DNA from: Desulfovibrio sp. TomC
GTDB lineage: Bacteria; Desulfobacterota; Desulfovibrionia; Desulfovibrionales; Desulfovibrionaceae
Assembly: GCF_000801335.2 (NCBI RefSeq)
Contig: NZ_JSEH01000004.1
Location: 186,001 to 250,000, forward strand
Direction: 5' to 3'
DNA: 64,000 nt
Below are positions 55,207 to 63,756 of this stretch, in pieces (positions within the stretch are counted from its first letter, which is position 1; the number at the start of each line of letters is the position of its first letter). The translations under genes were made by a program, and so were the position numbers. The notes beneath the pieces were generated by a model. That model had not been told where the DNA came from, made no database searches, and worked only from the letters and a program-made list of their open reading frames with translations.

Positions 55207-58200
55207 ATGGGAACTGTGTGGCGCAGCCTTTTTGTGCTGGCGACGGCGAGTCTGGTCTGCGGCCTTTCGGCCCTGGCTTGGGCCGGGCCGGAGGTGCCCC
55301 CGGCCCTGGCTCCCTGGACGGGCTTTGCCCTCTACGGGGCAAGTGAAAAGCTGTGTCCGCCCCAGGGCAACCAACCGGATGCGCGGATCTGCCGCTTTCC
55401 CACCCGCCTGGACCTGGACGTCACTGGCGACGGCGCGGACATGACCTTTGCCGTGCGTCTTTTTGACGAAGGGACGGTGGCCTTGCCCCACGGCGACGGG
55501 GCCTGGACCTTGGCCGTGCGCCAGGGCGGGGCTCCCGTGCCGGTGACGGACGGGCCGTCGGGGCCGCAGGTCTGGCTGCCAGCCGGAGAGTATATCCTGA
55601 CCGGGCGCATCGCCTGGAACATCCAGCCCGCCAGCTTGCGCCTGCCGCCCGATGTCGGCGTGGTGCATCTGTCCCGGGGGGGCGTGCCGGTGCCGGTGGC
55701 AATTTCCCCGGCCGGCGAACTGCGCCTGGCTCCGGCCCAATCTCCGAAACCGGTACAAAACCGCGAGACGGTGCGGGTTTTCCGTCTGATTGGCGACGGG
55801 GTCCCTGTCACCGTGACCACGCTCTATCGTCTGGAAATTTCCGGACTGGCCCGCAGCGTCACCCTGGCCGGGGCCGTGCCGGCCGGGAGCCTGCCCCAGG
55901 CCGTTCGCTCTCCGGTGCCGGCCAGCCTTGGGCCGGACGGGTCAGTGGTCCTGGATGCCGGCCCCGGTCGCTACGAGGTCGAGGTGGTGGCCCGCTATCC
56001 GGGAAAAATCGCCCAGGTGGGACCGGCGGCCTGTCCCTACGGCCGGGAAATCTGGTCCTTTCGCGCCGGCGAGATCCGCGAGGTCCGGCCCGAAGGCCTG
56101 CCTGGCATTGATCCCAAAACCGCTGACGTGCCCGGGGGTTGGCAGGCCTTTGCCACCTTTGCCGCCGCTCCCGGAGCCACGCTGACCCTGGCGGAACTCG
56201 GCCGGGGAGCGCCCCTTGGCCGCGACGCCCTGACCTTGTCGCGGGAACTGTGGCTCGATTTTTCCGGCCAGGGCCTGTCCGTGCGCGACGCCGTGGTCGG
56301 GGAGAACCGGCGCAGTTGGACCATGGCCATGCTGGCTCCCGGGGAGCTTGGCCGGGTTACGGCCTCTGGCCAGGACCAGCCCGTGGTGCGTCTGGGCGAG
56401 GACGGGCTGTCCGGCGTCGAGCTGCGCCAGTCCCACGTCAATCTCGCGGCCCGGGCCCGCTATCCCGATGTTTCGGCCGCCATTCCGGCCGGGGGCTATG
56501 ATCGGGAGTTTGAACGGGTGACGGCCACGCTCCATCTGCCGCCGGGTTGGTCGCTTGTTGCAGCGTCCGGGCCGGATACGGTGACCGGCGGGCTGCTGTC
56601 GCGTTGGACGCTTCTGGACCTGTTCCTGGTTTTTTTGCTGGCCGTGGCCGCCTTTTCCCTGCGTGGGGTTTGGGCCGGGGTGGCGCTTGGGCTTTTTTTA
56701 CTCCTGTCCTGGCATGAGCCGAATGCGCCGACGGCGGTCTGGATTTTCGTCCTGGCCGGTCTCGGCCTTTTGCGGGCGGCCGGGGACGTGGAGCGGTTGT
56801 CCGGGCATCCGGCCTTTCGGCGTCTGGCCCTGACGCTTTTTATCCTGTCGATGCTCTCGCTGGTCGTCCTGGCCGTGCCTTTCATCACCCGGGAACTGCG
56901 TCTGGCCGTGGCCCCGCAGATCGGGCCGGGGTCGCCGGTCGTCATGGCCGAGTTGCAGCGGCAGGCCTCCACCAACGAGGCCATGCCGGCCCCGGTTCCG
57001 TCGGCTCCCCGGGCCAAGGCCAAGGACGCCATGCCCATGCGGGCCATGGCCGGTGCGGCTGGGCAGCCGCCGGAGGCCACGGATCGGCTGGAATTTGACC
57101 CCAATGCGCTCATCCAGACCGGCCCGGCCATGCCGACCTGGAATTTTGCCGCAGTGGGCCTGTCCTGGCGCGGGCCGGTGGCGGCCGGCGAAACCTTCCG
57201 CCTCACCCTCATGCCGCCGGTGGTCTCCATGCTGCTGGGCTTTGCCCGGGTGATTCTTTTGGGCGTGGCCTTGGTTGTGCTGTTTGATCGGGAGCGGGTG
57301 CGCCGTCTGGCCGCGTCGGCCGGCGCGGCGGCAATACTGTTACTGCTGGTTTTGGCCAGCAGTGCGACGGTGGCTTCGGCGGCGGATTTCCCCCCCCGGG
57401 AACTGCTCGACAGCCTGCGAGCGCGGCTGGTCGAGCCGCCGCGTTGTCTGCCCCACTGCCTGGGCAGTCCTGGGCTCGATGTGCGCCTGGAGGGCGGCAT
57501 CCTGACGCTGACCACGGCCCTTGACGCCGCGGTCCGGTCGGTTGCGCCGCTGCCGGTCGTTTCCGAAGACTGGCGTCCGGCAACGGTTGCCGTGGACGGC
57601 AAGCCGGCTGCGGCCTTGGTGCGCCAGGACGGGGCGTTGTCCGTCCTGCTCGAACCGGGCAGCCACAGTCTGATCCTGTCCGGGCCGGCTCCCCAGGCGG
57701 TCTCTTTCACCATTGCCGCGCCGCTCTCCCCGGGCCGGGTGCGGGTGGCGGCAGCGGGCTACCGGGTGCGCGGCCTGGATGACCGGGGTGTACTGACCGG
57801 TCCCCTGGAACTGACCCAGGCCGAGACAACCTCCCCGGCAGGCCCGGTCAAGGCTGGCCCTGCCGGCGTCGATATCCCGGCTTTTTTCGAGATCCGGCGC
57901 AGTCTGAATTTCGGCCTCACCTTTGAAATCGCAACCGAGGTGGTGCGCCTGTCGCCGGCTGGCGTCACGGCCGTGGCCTCGGTGCCGCTCGTGGCCGGCG
58001 AGTTGCCGGACGCCGCCGGGGTGTCGGTTACGGGCGGACAGGCCGTGGTCAGCTTTGCTCCGGGCCAGGATCGGGTCGCCTGGCGGTCCAAGCTGCCGGC
58101 CGTCCCCAGACTGGTCCTGACCGCGCCGGCCAACGACGCCCTGGTCGAAACCTGGACCGTTGCCGCCGCCGCGCTCTACAATGTTGTTTTCACGGGCCTG

Positions 58201-59301
58201 CCGCCCGTGGCCTGGCTGTCCCCGGACGGGCGCTATGCCCCCCGGTTTCTGCCCTGGCCCGGCGAGAGCCTGACGATTGCCGTCACCCGGCCGGAAATCG
58301 CTCCGGGCGAATACCTTACCCTGGAACGGGCCGGGCTGGCCGTACGCCAGGGGCTGCAAATGCGCGACGCGACCTTGTCCATGGCCTTTCGCTCGGCCAA
58401 GGGGGCGCGCCATGCGGTGAAGCTGCCAGCCGGTGCGGAAGTGACCCGGCTGACCGTGGCCGGCCGCGAAACGCTGCCCACGGGCGAGGCCGGCGAAGTC
58501 GGCTTTGCCCTGCCGCCAGGGGTGACGGAAGTCGTTTTGAACCTGCGGGAGCGCACGCCGCTTGGCTTTTTGACCGAAACGCCGGCCGTGGATCTGGGAA
58601 TCCCGGGAACCAATGTGGCCGTGACCCTGGAACTGCCGGCTGAGCGCTGGCTATTGGCCGTGCGCGGGGCCACTCCCCTGGCTCCGGCGGTCCTGTTCTG
58701 GGGCTGGCTGGCGGCAGTTGCGGCCATTGGGTTGGGCCTTTCCTGCCTCAGGGACACGCCGCTGACCCGGCTGGGCTGGCTGGCGTACGCTCTGGGCCTC
58801 AGCCAAGCCACGCCGGCCAATTTCCTGCTGGCCGTGGCCTGGATCGCGGCCCTTAGCTGGCGCAGGCGGCATCCCATCTCTGGCGGAACGGTGGTGTTTA
58901 ACATCACCCAGGCCCTGCTCGTGTTGCTCGCCCTGGCCGGCTTCGAGGCGCTCTACGAGACGCTGGGCACAGGACTGCTCGGCCTCCCCCGGATGCAGGT
59001 GGCGGGCAACGGTTCCACAGCGACCATGCTGGCCTGGACTTTCGACCGGGTGGCCGGGCTGACGCCGACCTGTTCGGCTGTTACCGTGCCGTTGCTGGTC
59101 TTTCGCGGAGTGATGCTTTTGTGGGCCTTGTGGCTGGCCTGGTCATTGTTGCGCTGGCTGCGCTGGGGATTTGACAGCCTGACCACGGGCGGCGGCTGGC
59201 GCAAGGTGACGCTTGCGATGCGGCTGCCGGGGCGGGGACGGTCCGGAGACGGGCAGGGTGGCCCTGGTGGCCCTGATCGGGAGGCGCAACAAAAGCCCTG
59301 A
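55207..59301 (+). CDS. Giant multi-pass envelope protein of unknown function
   Basis: 1364 aa. Signal peptide or first helix at about 6-26 (ends LAWAGPE), then a roughly 435-residue extracytoplasmic beta-rich region (26-460), a membrane block at about 464-560, a short exposed stretch, helices at about 672-724, a second large beta-rich extracytoplasmic region (about 730-1150) and four C-terminal helices (about 1158-1320). No catalytic motif recognised. Two halves of similar layout (beta domain then membrane block) hint at an internal duplication. AGGTAGG precedes the ATG. A zinc-ribbon gene follows after 65 bp. Confidence 0.8.
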   Translation: MGTVWRSLFVLATASLVCGLSALAWAGPEVPPALAPWTGFALYGASEKLCPPQGNQPDARICRFPTRLDLDVTGDGADMTFAVRLFDEGTVALPHGDGAWTLAVRQGGAPVPVTDGPSGPQVWLPAGEYILTGRIAWNIQPASLRLPPDVGVVHLSRGGVPVPVAISPAGELRLAPAQSPKPVQNRETVRVFRLIGDGVPVTVTTLYRLEISGLARSVTLAGAVPAGSLPQAVRSPVPASLGPDGSVVLDAGPGRYEVEVVARYPGKIAQVGPAACPYGREIWSFRAGEIREVRPEGLPGIDPKTADVPGGWQAFATFAAAPGATLTLAELGRGAPLGRDALTLSRELWLDFSGQGLSVRDAVVGENRRSWTMAMLAPGELGRVTASGQDQPVVRLGEDGLSGVELRQSHVNLAARARYPDVSAAIPAGGYDREFERVTATLHLPPGWSLVAASGPDTVTGGLLSRWTLLDLFLVFLLAVAAFSLRGVWAGVALGLFLLLSWHEPNAPTAVWIFVLAGLGLLRAAGDVERLSGHPAFRRLALTLFILSMLSLVVLAVPFITRELRLAVAPQIGPGSPVVMAELQRQASTNEAMPAPVPSAPRAKAKDAMPMRAMAGAAGQPPEATDRLEFDPNALIQTGPAMPTWNFAAVGLSWRGPVAAGETFRLTLMPPVVSMLLGFARVILLGVALVVLFDRERVRRLAASAGAAAILLLLVLASSATVASAADFPPRELLDSLRARLVEPPRCLPHCLGSPGLDVRLEGGILTLTTALDAAVRSVAPLPVVSEDWRPATVAVDGKPAAALVRQDGALSVLLEPGSHSLILSGPAPQAVSFTIAAPLSPGRVRVAAAGYRVRGLDDRGVLTGPLELTQAETTSPAGPVKAGPAGVDIPAFFEIRRSLNFGLTFEIATEVVRLSPAGVTAVASVPLVAGELPDAAGVSVTGGQAVVSFAPGQDRVAWRSKLPAVPRLVLTAPANDALVETWTVAAAALYNVVFTGLPPVAWLSPDGRYAPRFLPWPGESLTIAVTRPEIAPGEYLTLERAGLAVRQGLQMRDATLSMAFRSAKGARHAVKLPAGAEVTRLTVAGRETLPTGEAGEVGFALPPGVTEVVLNLRERTPLGFLTETPAVDLGIPGTNVAVTLELPAERWLLAVRGATPLAPAVLFWGWLAAVAAIGLGLSCLRDTPLTRLGWLAYALGLSQATPANFLLAVAWIAALSWRRRHPISGGTVVFNITQALLVLLALAGFEALYETLGTGLLGLPRMQVAGNGSTATMLAWTFDRVAGLTPTCSAVTVPLLVFRGVMLLWALWLAWSLLRWLRWGFDSLTTGGGWRKVTLAMRLPGRGRSGDGQGGPGGPDREAQQKP

Positions 59302-59366
59302 GCCGGCCACGGCATGAATCTTGATGGCGTCTCCCCGTGGGCAGGATTGTCCCAGGGAGGCCGGGT

Positions 59367-59570
59367 ATGGACGGCAAACATTGCGCCGTGTGTGGGCAGC
59401 AGATCGAGTATATGGACGTGTTCATCCTTCGGGCTCAGGGGAAAATTTGCAGCCGGTGCGTCTTGTCGTGGGGAATTCCCGTCTCCGGGCGGATCTCCCG
59501 CGAGACCCTGCGACGCGGCGCATGGCGGGAACGGCCCGCCAGGCCGCGCTTTGCCCTGGTTGCAGGCTGA
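59367..59570 (+). CDS. 67-aa zinc-ribbon protein
   Basis: Starts MDGKHCAVCGQQIEYMDVFI, with AGGGAGG six nt upstream, one of the best ribosome sites in the region. Two C-x2-C knuckles (CAVC at 6-9 and CSRC at about 30-33) about 21 residues apart form a likely zinc ribbon. The rest is a basic Arg/Pro tail. No family recognised. Short genes like this are easily missed; the ribosome site and Cys pairs argue that it is real. Confidence 0.65.
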   Translation: MDGKHCAVCGQQIEYMDVFILRAQGKICSRCVLSWGIPVSGRISRETLRRGAWRERPARPRFALVAG

Positions 59571-59668
59571 TAGCCGATCCGTGCAGACCGGTTTTGCTAT
59601 TCGGAAATGAATTTGCTAGGGTCCCTTGTTCGCTTTTGCACAAAATCAGGACAAGAGGAAATCGGCCC

Positions 59669-60106
59669 ATGCAGCTCACCACGCGAAGCCGTTACGGCTT
59701 GCGCATGCTTTTAGACATCGCCTTACACGGCGAGGATGGTCCGGTCCGTATTCAGGACATTGCCAAACGGCGGAATATCTCCGTCAAATATTTGGAGCAA
59801 CTGATCCGGGCGCTCAAGAAAGCCGGGTTCATCAACAGCAAGCGCGGCCCCAAAGGCGGGCATGTGCTGGCTGTTGGGACAGACCAGATCCGGGTTGGCG
59901 ACGTGGTGCGGGCGCTGGAAAGCCGTCCGGAACTGACGGAATGCGTCGGTTGTCCCGAGGTGTGCCTGATCTCCTCGGACTGCATCACCCGACAAATCTG
60001 GGCCAGGGCCACGGAGAGCATCTTCCGCGAACTCGACGCCATCTTGCTGACCGATCTGCTTATCCAGGCCCGGCGTTCGGAAATGCTCGGCCTGCCCTGC
60101 TGCTGA
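59669..60106 (+). CDS. Rrf2-family transcriptional regulator
   Basis: 145 aa from MQLTTRSRYGLRMLLDIALH with GAGGAA upstream. Winged helix with VRIQDIAKRRNISVKYLEQL and GFINSKRGPKGGH (about 26-70). Cys residues in the linker read CVGCPEVCLISSDC (C-x2-C-x3-C-x5-C, about 92-105), which differ from the C-x5-C-x5-C spacing of IscR, so a cluster would be ligated differently. No isc or cys gene is adjacent here. Target unknown. Confidence 0.9.
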   Translation: MQLTTRSRYGLRMLLDIALHGEDGPVRIQDIAKRRNISVKYLEQLIRALKKAGFINSKRGPKGGHVLAVGTDQIRVGDVVRALESRPELTECVGCPEVCLISSDCITRQIWARATESIFRELDAILLTDLLIQARRSEMLGLPCC

Positions 60107-60289
60107 TCGCGGGCCGCTGCTTTTCTTGACTGACTGCGTCCCTCGGGCTGCGGCGTGCGTTCGTGTCTTGCCGGGCCGGCGCCCGGTTCCAGGCGCCGGC
60201 AGACGCATCGCCCAAGCGCCGTCTGTCCCGGTCCGCGCAATCGGTTTGCCAGCCTAGCCCCCACCCCCCCCTCGAAAACTTCTCTCGTT

Positions 60290-60330
60290 GCAGGGGGCCG
60301 GGGTGATCATCCCCCCGGCCGCCGGAGCTC
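60290..60330 (-). repeat. Dispersed GC-rich hairpin repeat, copy 12
   Basis: Minus orientation: GCTCCGGCGGCCGGGGGGAT, GATCACCCCGG, CCCCCTGCAACG. Confidence 0.8.
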
Positions 60331-60442
60331 CGGTGGTTCTCGTCAAGGTCTACCACCGCAGGTTACGGCCCTGCCTCTTTTCCTATCTTCTTTTGCCTCA
60401 TTTCCGCCCGCCGAGTTGGCAGCGTACTCGGTCAAATCAAAC

Positions 60443-60494
60443 GAACCCCAGGTGGGATTCCAAAGGGCACTGCCCTTTGGCCGCCGGAGCATTC
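60443..60494 (-). repeat. Dispersed GC-rich hairpin repeat, copy 13 (AAAGG variant)
   Basis: Minus orientation: GCTCCGGCGGCCAAAGGGCA, GTGCCCTTTGG, AATCCCACCTGGGG. Closely matches copy 10. Confidence 0.8.
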
Positions 60495-60523
60495 TTTTCT
60501 CCTCCCCTCTTCATCCCTCGCCA

Positions 60524-61378
60524 TTACACCGCAAAGCGCAGTCCCGGTACGGCCCGGATCAGGCCGAGTTCGCGGCAGTGGTGGGCAAAAAGCAGGAGGC
60601 TGGCTGCTGCGGCGGCGTCGAAGTCGTAGTTGACCACCCGGAAATAGGCGAGGAGCGCTTCGGCTGAAATCCAGTCCGGCAGCGACGGGGCGCGAACCAG
60701 CCCGGGCAGGCGCTTGGGCAGGTCGTTATTGATTGCCACAAGGGCGCGACGCACCCGGTCAAGCGTGGCCAGCGGCCGTCCGGCCAGGCCCTCGCGCACG
60801 ATCCACAAGGCAAAGACAAACGGCGTGCCGGCGAACTCCTGCCAGGCCTGGCCGAGGTCGATCACGTGCCAGCCCGGGGGCGGCGCGAGGTAGAGGCGCA
60901 GGGCCAGATCGCCGATTTCCACAAAGGGCATGCCCCGGTCAAAGCCGGTGCCCGGAGCCACCAGTTCGAAGCGGGGTTCGCTGTAGCCCCAGGCAAAACG
61001 CCACAGCACCCGGAGCAGGGCATTGGAACTGGCCGAGGCCCCGGAAAGCTGGATGGCCCCGCCGGTTTGGGCCAGATGGTCCGGCAGCTCGGCCAGGGGG
61101 ACGGGCGAGAGGAGCAGCACGCTCTGGATGGGGCCGGCGGCCGCCCGGATGCACAGGTCGGGCAGCAGGGTGAAGGCGGCCGGATCGGCCAGATAGGCAA
61201 AGGCCGAGGCCGGAGCGGCGTCGATGGTTCCGTTGGCCAGCGCCGTGTTGAGTTCGGCTGGATGGCCGGGGACATAGGTGAGGTCCGGGCCTTCGGGAAA
61301 GGCCGGGATCAGGGCTTCGTAGAGCGGCCAGACGTTTAAGTAGGCGATGCGGCCGAGCTTTAAGGGGGCGCTTTCCAT
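60524..61378 (-). CDS. mqnA: Chorismate dehydratase (menaquinone, futalosine pathway)
   Basis: 284 aa from MESAPLKLGRIAYLNVWPLY with AAGGAG upstream. MqnA pattern: LGRIAYLNVWPLYEAL (about 7-22), PGHPAELNTALANGTIDAAP, SVLLLSPVP and LSGASASSNALLRVL (about 112-126), and FVEIGDLALRL. Dehydrates chorismate to 3-enolpyruvoylbenzoate in the futalosine route. Located 78 bp downstream of adk, separated by the adk terminator. Confidence 0.9.
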   Translation of the reverse strand: MESAPLKLGRIAYLNVWPLYEALIPAFPEGPDLTYVPGHPAELNTALANGTIDAAPASAFAYLADPAAFTLLPDLCIRAAAGPIQSVLLLSPVPLAELPDHLAQTGGAIQLSGASASSNALLRVLWRFAWGYSEPRFELVAPGTGFDRGMPFVEIGDLALRLYLAPPPGWHVIDLGQAWQEFAGTPFVFALWIVREGLAGRPLATLDRVRRALVAINNDLPKRLPGLVRAPSLPDWISAEALLAYFRVVNYDFDAAAAASLLLFAHHCRELGLIRAVPGLRFAV

Positions 61379-61394
61379 GGAGTCTCCTTGGGCG

Positions 61395-61432
61395 AAAAAA
61401 ACGCGGCCCCGAGGGTATTCCCCCCGGGGCCG
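61395..61432 (-). terminator. Terminator of adk
   Basis: CGGCCCCG/CGGGGCCG stem (61404-61432) followed on the minus strand by TTTTTTT, 25 bp after the adk stop. Confidence 0.85.
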
Positions 61433-61456
61433 TCATGCAAGGCGGATTCCGGTGGA

Positions 61457-62128
61457 CTAGTCGAGCTGGGCCAACAGCGTTTCCTTAATGGAATCGATGG
61501 TGCCTTCGCCGTTAAGCTCGATGTACTTGGTCAGGCCCTTGGCGGCCAGATCCTTGTAGAAGTAGGCAGCGGCCAGGGTGCCGGTCTTGGTGTCGTAGTA
61601 AATGTCGTGACGCTTGCCGATGGCGGCTTCGTCCAGGTCGTCGGAGCGGCTTTTCAGCGCGCCGCCGCACACCCGGCAGACATCGCCATTGGGCTTGATG
61701 GCGTCAATGAAGATGTTGTTGGGGTGGTTGGGATCATTGGCGCACAGGCGACGGCCCATGATGCGGTTTTTGGCCACTTCCCGGGGCAGCAGGATCTCGA
61801 TGACGTAATCGAGCTTCATGCCTTCCTTCTGCAGGGCTTCCCAGAGCTTCTCGGCCTGAACCATGTTGCGCGGGAAACCGTCGAGCAGCCAGCCGTTGCC
61901 GCCCTTGGCCTTCAAGGTCTCAAGGATCATGGGGATGGTGATGTCGTCGGGGACCAGCTCACCCTTGTCGATGAACGCTTTGGCCTTCATGCCAAGTTCG
62001 GTGCCGCCGCCGATATGTTCGCGGAAGATCGCCCCGGACTCGATGTGGGCCAGATTGTACTTCTTTTTCACCAGGGAACCCTGGGTGCCCTTGCCGCTGC
62101 CGTTGGGACCAAAAGTGAGGATATTCAC
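61457..62128 (-). CDS. adk: Adenylate kinase, Zn/Co-binding LID type
   Basis: 223 aa from a GTG (VNILTFGPNGSGKGTQG) with GGAGG 8 nt upstream, nested in frame within the tilS-adk frame. P-loop GPNGSGKGT (about 7-15), GFPRN and the AMP-binding region. The LID holds CANDPNH and CRVC (Cys-x5-His ... Cys-x2-Cys), the metal site known from the Desulfovibrio gigas zinc/cobalt adenylate kinase. Essential phosphotransfer 2 ADP to ATP plus AMP. Own terminator follows. Confidence 0.92.
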   Translation of the reverse strand: MNILTFGPNGSGKGTQGSLVKKKYNLAHIESGAIFREHIGGGTELGMKAKAFIDKGELVPDDITIPMILETLKAKGGNGWLLDGFPRNMVQAEKLWEALQKEGMKLDYVIEILLPREVAKNRIMGRRLCANDPNHPNNIFIDAIKPNGDVCRVCGGALKSRSDDLDEAAIGKRHDIYYDTKTGTLAAAYFYKDLAAKGLTKYIELNGEGTIDSIKETLLAQLD

Positions 62129-63265
62129 CGGGACTGCCTCCATGTTTGATTTTTCACAATCGGCCTCATTACCCCCGCGGGCCAGCCCTGTCAATGGTGA
62201 TTCCCGTCCGGGCCGACCATTCGGCTGCCGGGAAAAGACCAGACCTTCGGGGGTAATGCGGGCTGCCTTGCCGCCTGGAAACTGAAATATGCGGCCGGTG
62301 GCCCGGCGGTTGACCGCGTCGTCCAGGGCGAAGAGTCCGTCGGCCAGGGCCTGACCCGGACCCAGCGCGGCCAGGGCTCGGCGGTAGAGCCGCAACCGGG
62401 TGGCCGGGTGGGCGGTTGCCAGAAGCGATCGGGATAATCGGGTCGGGTCCGGGACCGGCGGCAGGGTGGTGGCGAAGAAGTCGGCATCCAGGCGGGCCTG
62501 CTGCCAAAGGCGGGCGGCCGCGCCCAGGTAGCGGGGATTTTCGGCCAGGGCGGCCGGCAGCATGGTTTGGCGCACGCGGTTTCGCAGAAAGGCCGGGTCG
62601 GTGTTGGACGGGTCGCAAAGCGTCCGCAGTTTGAGGGCGGCCACAAAGGCGTCGATGGCCCTTCGGGGCGTGAGCAACAGCGGCCGCAGGATGCGCCGGT
62701 CCGGATCGACGGCGGGCATGCCGCCCAGGGCCGGCCAGCCTGCGCCGCGCGTCAGGCGCATGAACTGGTCCTCGGCCAAGTCGTTTAACTGGTGGCCGGT
62801 CAGGGTCCAGGCGTTGGGAGAGGCGGCACGCAGCTCGCTGAAAAAGGCATAGCGGGCCTGCCGGCCGGCGTCTTCCAGGCCGGTGCGGCTCTCCCGGGCC
62901 AGGGCGGCCACATCGGTGCGGCAGGTGTGCAGGGAAACCCCCAGCCCCTGGCACAGGGCCTGGACCGCCTGGACTTCGGCTGCGGACTGCGGGCGCAGGC
63001 CATGGTCGAGATGGGCCGCAACGAGGTTGGCCAGGCCAAGGCGCGGAGCCAGGACCACAGCCATGGCGAGCAGGGCCGTGGAATCCGGCCCGCCGGACAG
63101 GGCCACGATCCAGGTCGCGCCGGCCGGATCGTGGCCGCATGGGCCGGTCAGAAACCGGGCCACAGCCAGACTCAGCCGGGCGGCCCGGGGGGGCAGCGCG
63201 GCCAGGGTCAGGCGGCTATCCGGGGCTGGGGCCGGAGACGGATCAGGCGGCGAAGTGGTGTGCAT
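61457..63265 (-). CDS. tilS: TilS-Adk continuous reading frame (tRNA-Ile-lysidine synthase joined to adenylate kinase)
   Basis: 602 codons from MHTTSPPDPSP. Residues about 45-380 are a TilS: ATP-PPase loop ALSGGPDSTALL (about 53-64), HLDHGLRPQSAAE, LTGHQLNDLAEDQFMRLTRG and RPLLLTPR, which makes lysidine at position 34 of tRNA-Ile. No stop follows; the frame passes GLARGGNEADCEKSN straight into adenylate kinase. Out-of-frame TAA and TGA lie exactly at the junction (about 62170), where a TilS stop would be expected. So this is either a true fusion, or a one-base change (biological or sequencing) that removed the tilS stop. adk also has its own start, described separately. Confidence 0.7.
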   Translation of the reverse strand: MHTTSPPDPSPAPAPDSRLTLAALPPRAARLSLAVARFLTGPCGHDPAGATWIVALSGGPDSTALLAMAVVLAPRLGLANLVAAHLDHGLRPQSAAEVQAVQALCQGLGVSLHTCRTDVAALARESRTGLEDAGRQARYAFFSELRAASPNAWTLTGHQLNDLAEDQFMRLTRGAGWPALGGMPAVDPDRRILRPLLLTPRRAIDAFVAALKLRTLCDPSNTDPAFLRNRVRQTMLPAALAENPRYLGAAARLWQQARLDADFFATTLPPVPDPTRLSRSLLATAHPATRLRLYRRALAALGPGQALADGLFALDDAVNRRATGRIFQFPGGKAARITPEGLVFSRQPNGRPGRESPLTGLARGGNEADCEKSNMEAVPVNILTFGPNGSGKGTQGSLVKKKYNLAHIESGAIFREHIGGGTELGMKAKAFIDKGELVPDDITIPMILETLKAKGGNGWLLDGFPRNMVQAEKLWEALQKEGMKLDYVIEILLPREVAKNRIMGRRLCANDPNHPNNIFIDAIKPNGDVCRVCGGALKSRSDDLDEAAIGKRHDIYYDTKTGTLAAAYFYKDLAAKGLTKYIELNGEGTIDSIKETLLAQLD

Positions 63266-63417
63266 AGGGGGCGGCCCATGGTGGGGGCAAAGCGTAGCCG
63301 GGGTGGTTGCGCCTGTGGGCTGCACCCGGGGCCTGCCTGGCCCGCCCCGGCACAGCGGGAGAAGAAGGCGCTTTGAGCGCCCTGGAAAACGCCAAAGCAT
63401 CTTCCAGGGCCTTGGGC

Positions 63418-63753
63418 CTAGGCCGGAATGTCAAGTTCCCGGATGAAGTTGTCCAGGAAATCGATCATTTGCTGGCGCTGCTCCGGGGTGCAGTAGCTGA
63501 TGCAGGAACAACGCAGTTTGCCGCGGCCGCGCACGAGCAGTTCGAGCTTGAGCCAGTTGCGGCCGGTTTCCAGGACGAGCATGTAGGGTCCGCACTCGTC
63601 ATAGTGCTGCTGTTGTTCGTCGTTGAGCATCTCCTGGGGGAAGGGGATGTAGTAAATATGGTCAAGCGGCCCCTTGAAGCCTTTTTCGGCCAGGTTGCGC
63701 TCGATCTGCTCCATATTGTCGGCGGATACTTCATCGATCAGATAGGATCGCAT
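63418..63753 (-). CDS. Small conserved-looking protein of unknown function
   Basis: 111 aa from MRSYLIDEVSADNMEQIERN. Soluble, acidic, with IYYIPFPQEMLNDEQQQHYD in the middle and CSCISYCTPEQRQQMIDFLD near the end (three Cys in a C-x-C-x4-C run). No domain recognised. It begins 3 bp after the probable hemA stop and is probably in the same operon. Confidence 0.75.
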   Translation of the reverse strand: MRSYLIDEVSADNMEQIERNLAEKGFKGPLDHIYYIPFPQEMLNDEQQQHYDECGPYMLVLETGRNWLKLELLVRGRGKLRCSCISYCTPEQRQQMIDFLDNFIRELDIPA

Positions 63754-63756
63754 GGT

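Larger units (their letters stand above)
60107..60523. other. Intergenic region between the Rrf2 and mqnA genes
   Basis: 417 bp between convergent genes. Holds repeat copies 12 and 13 and nothing else I can support as a gene. Confidence 0.6.
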
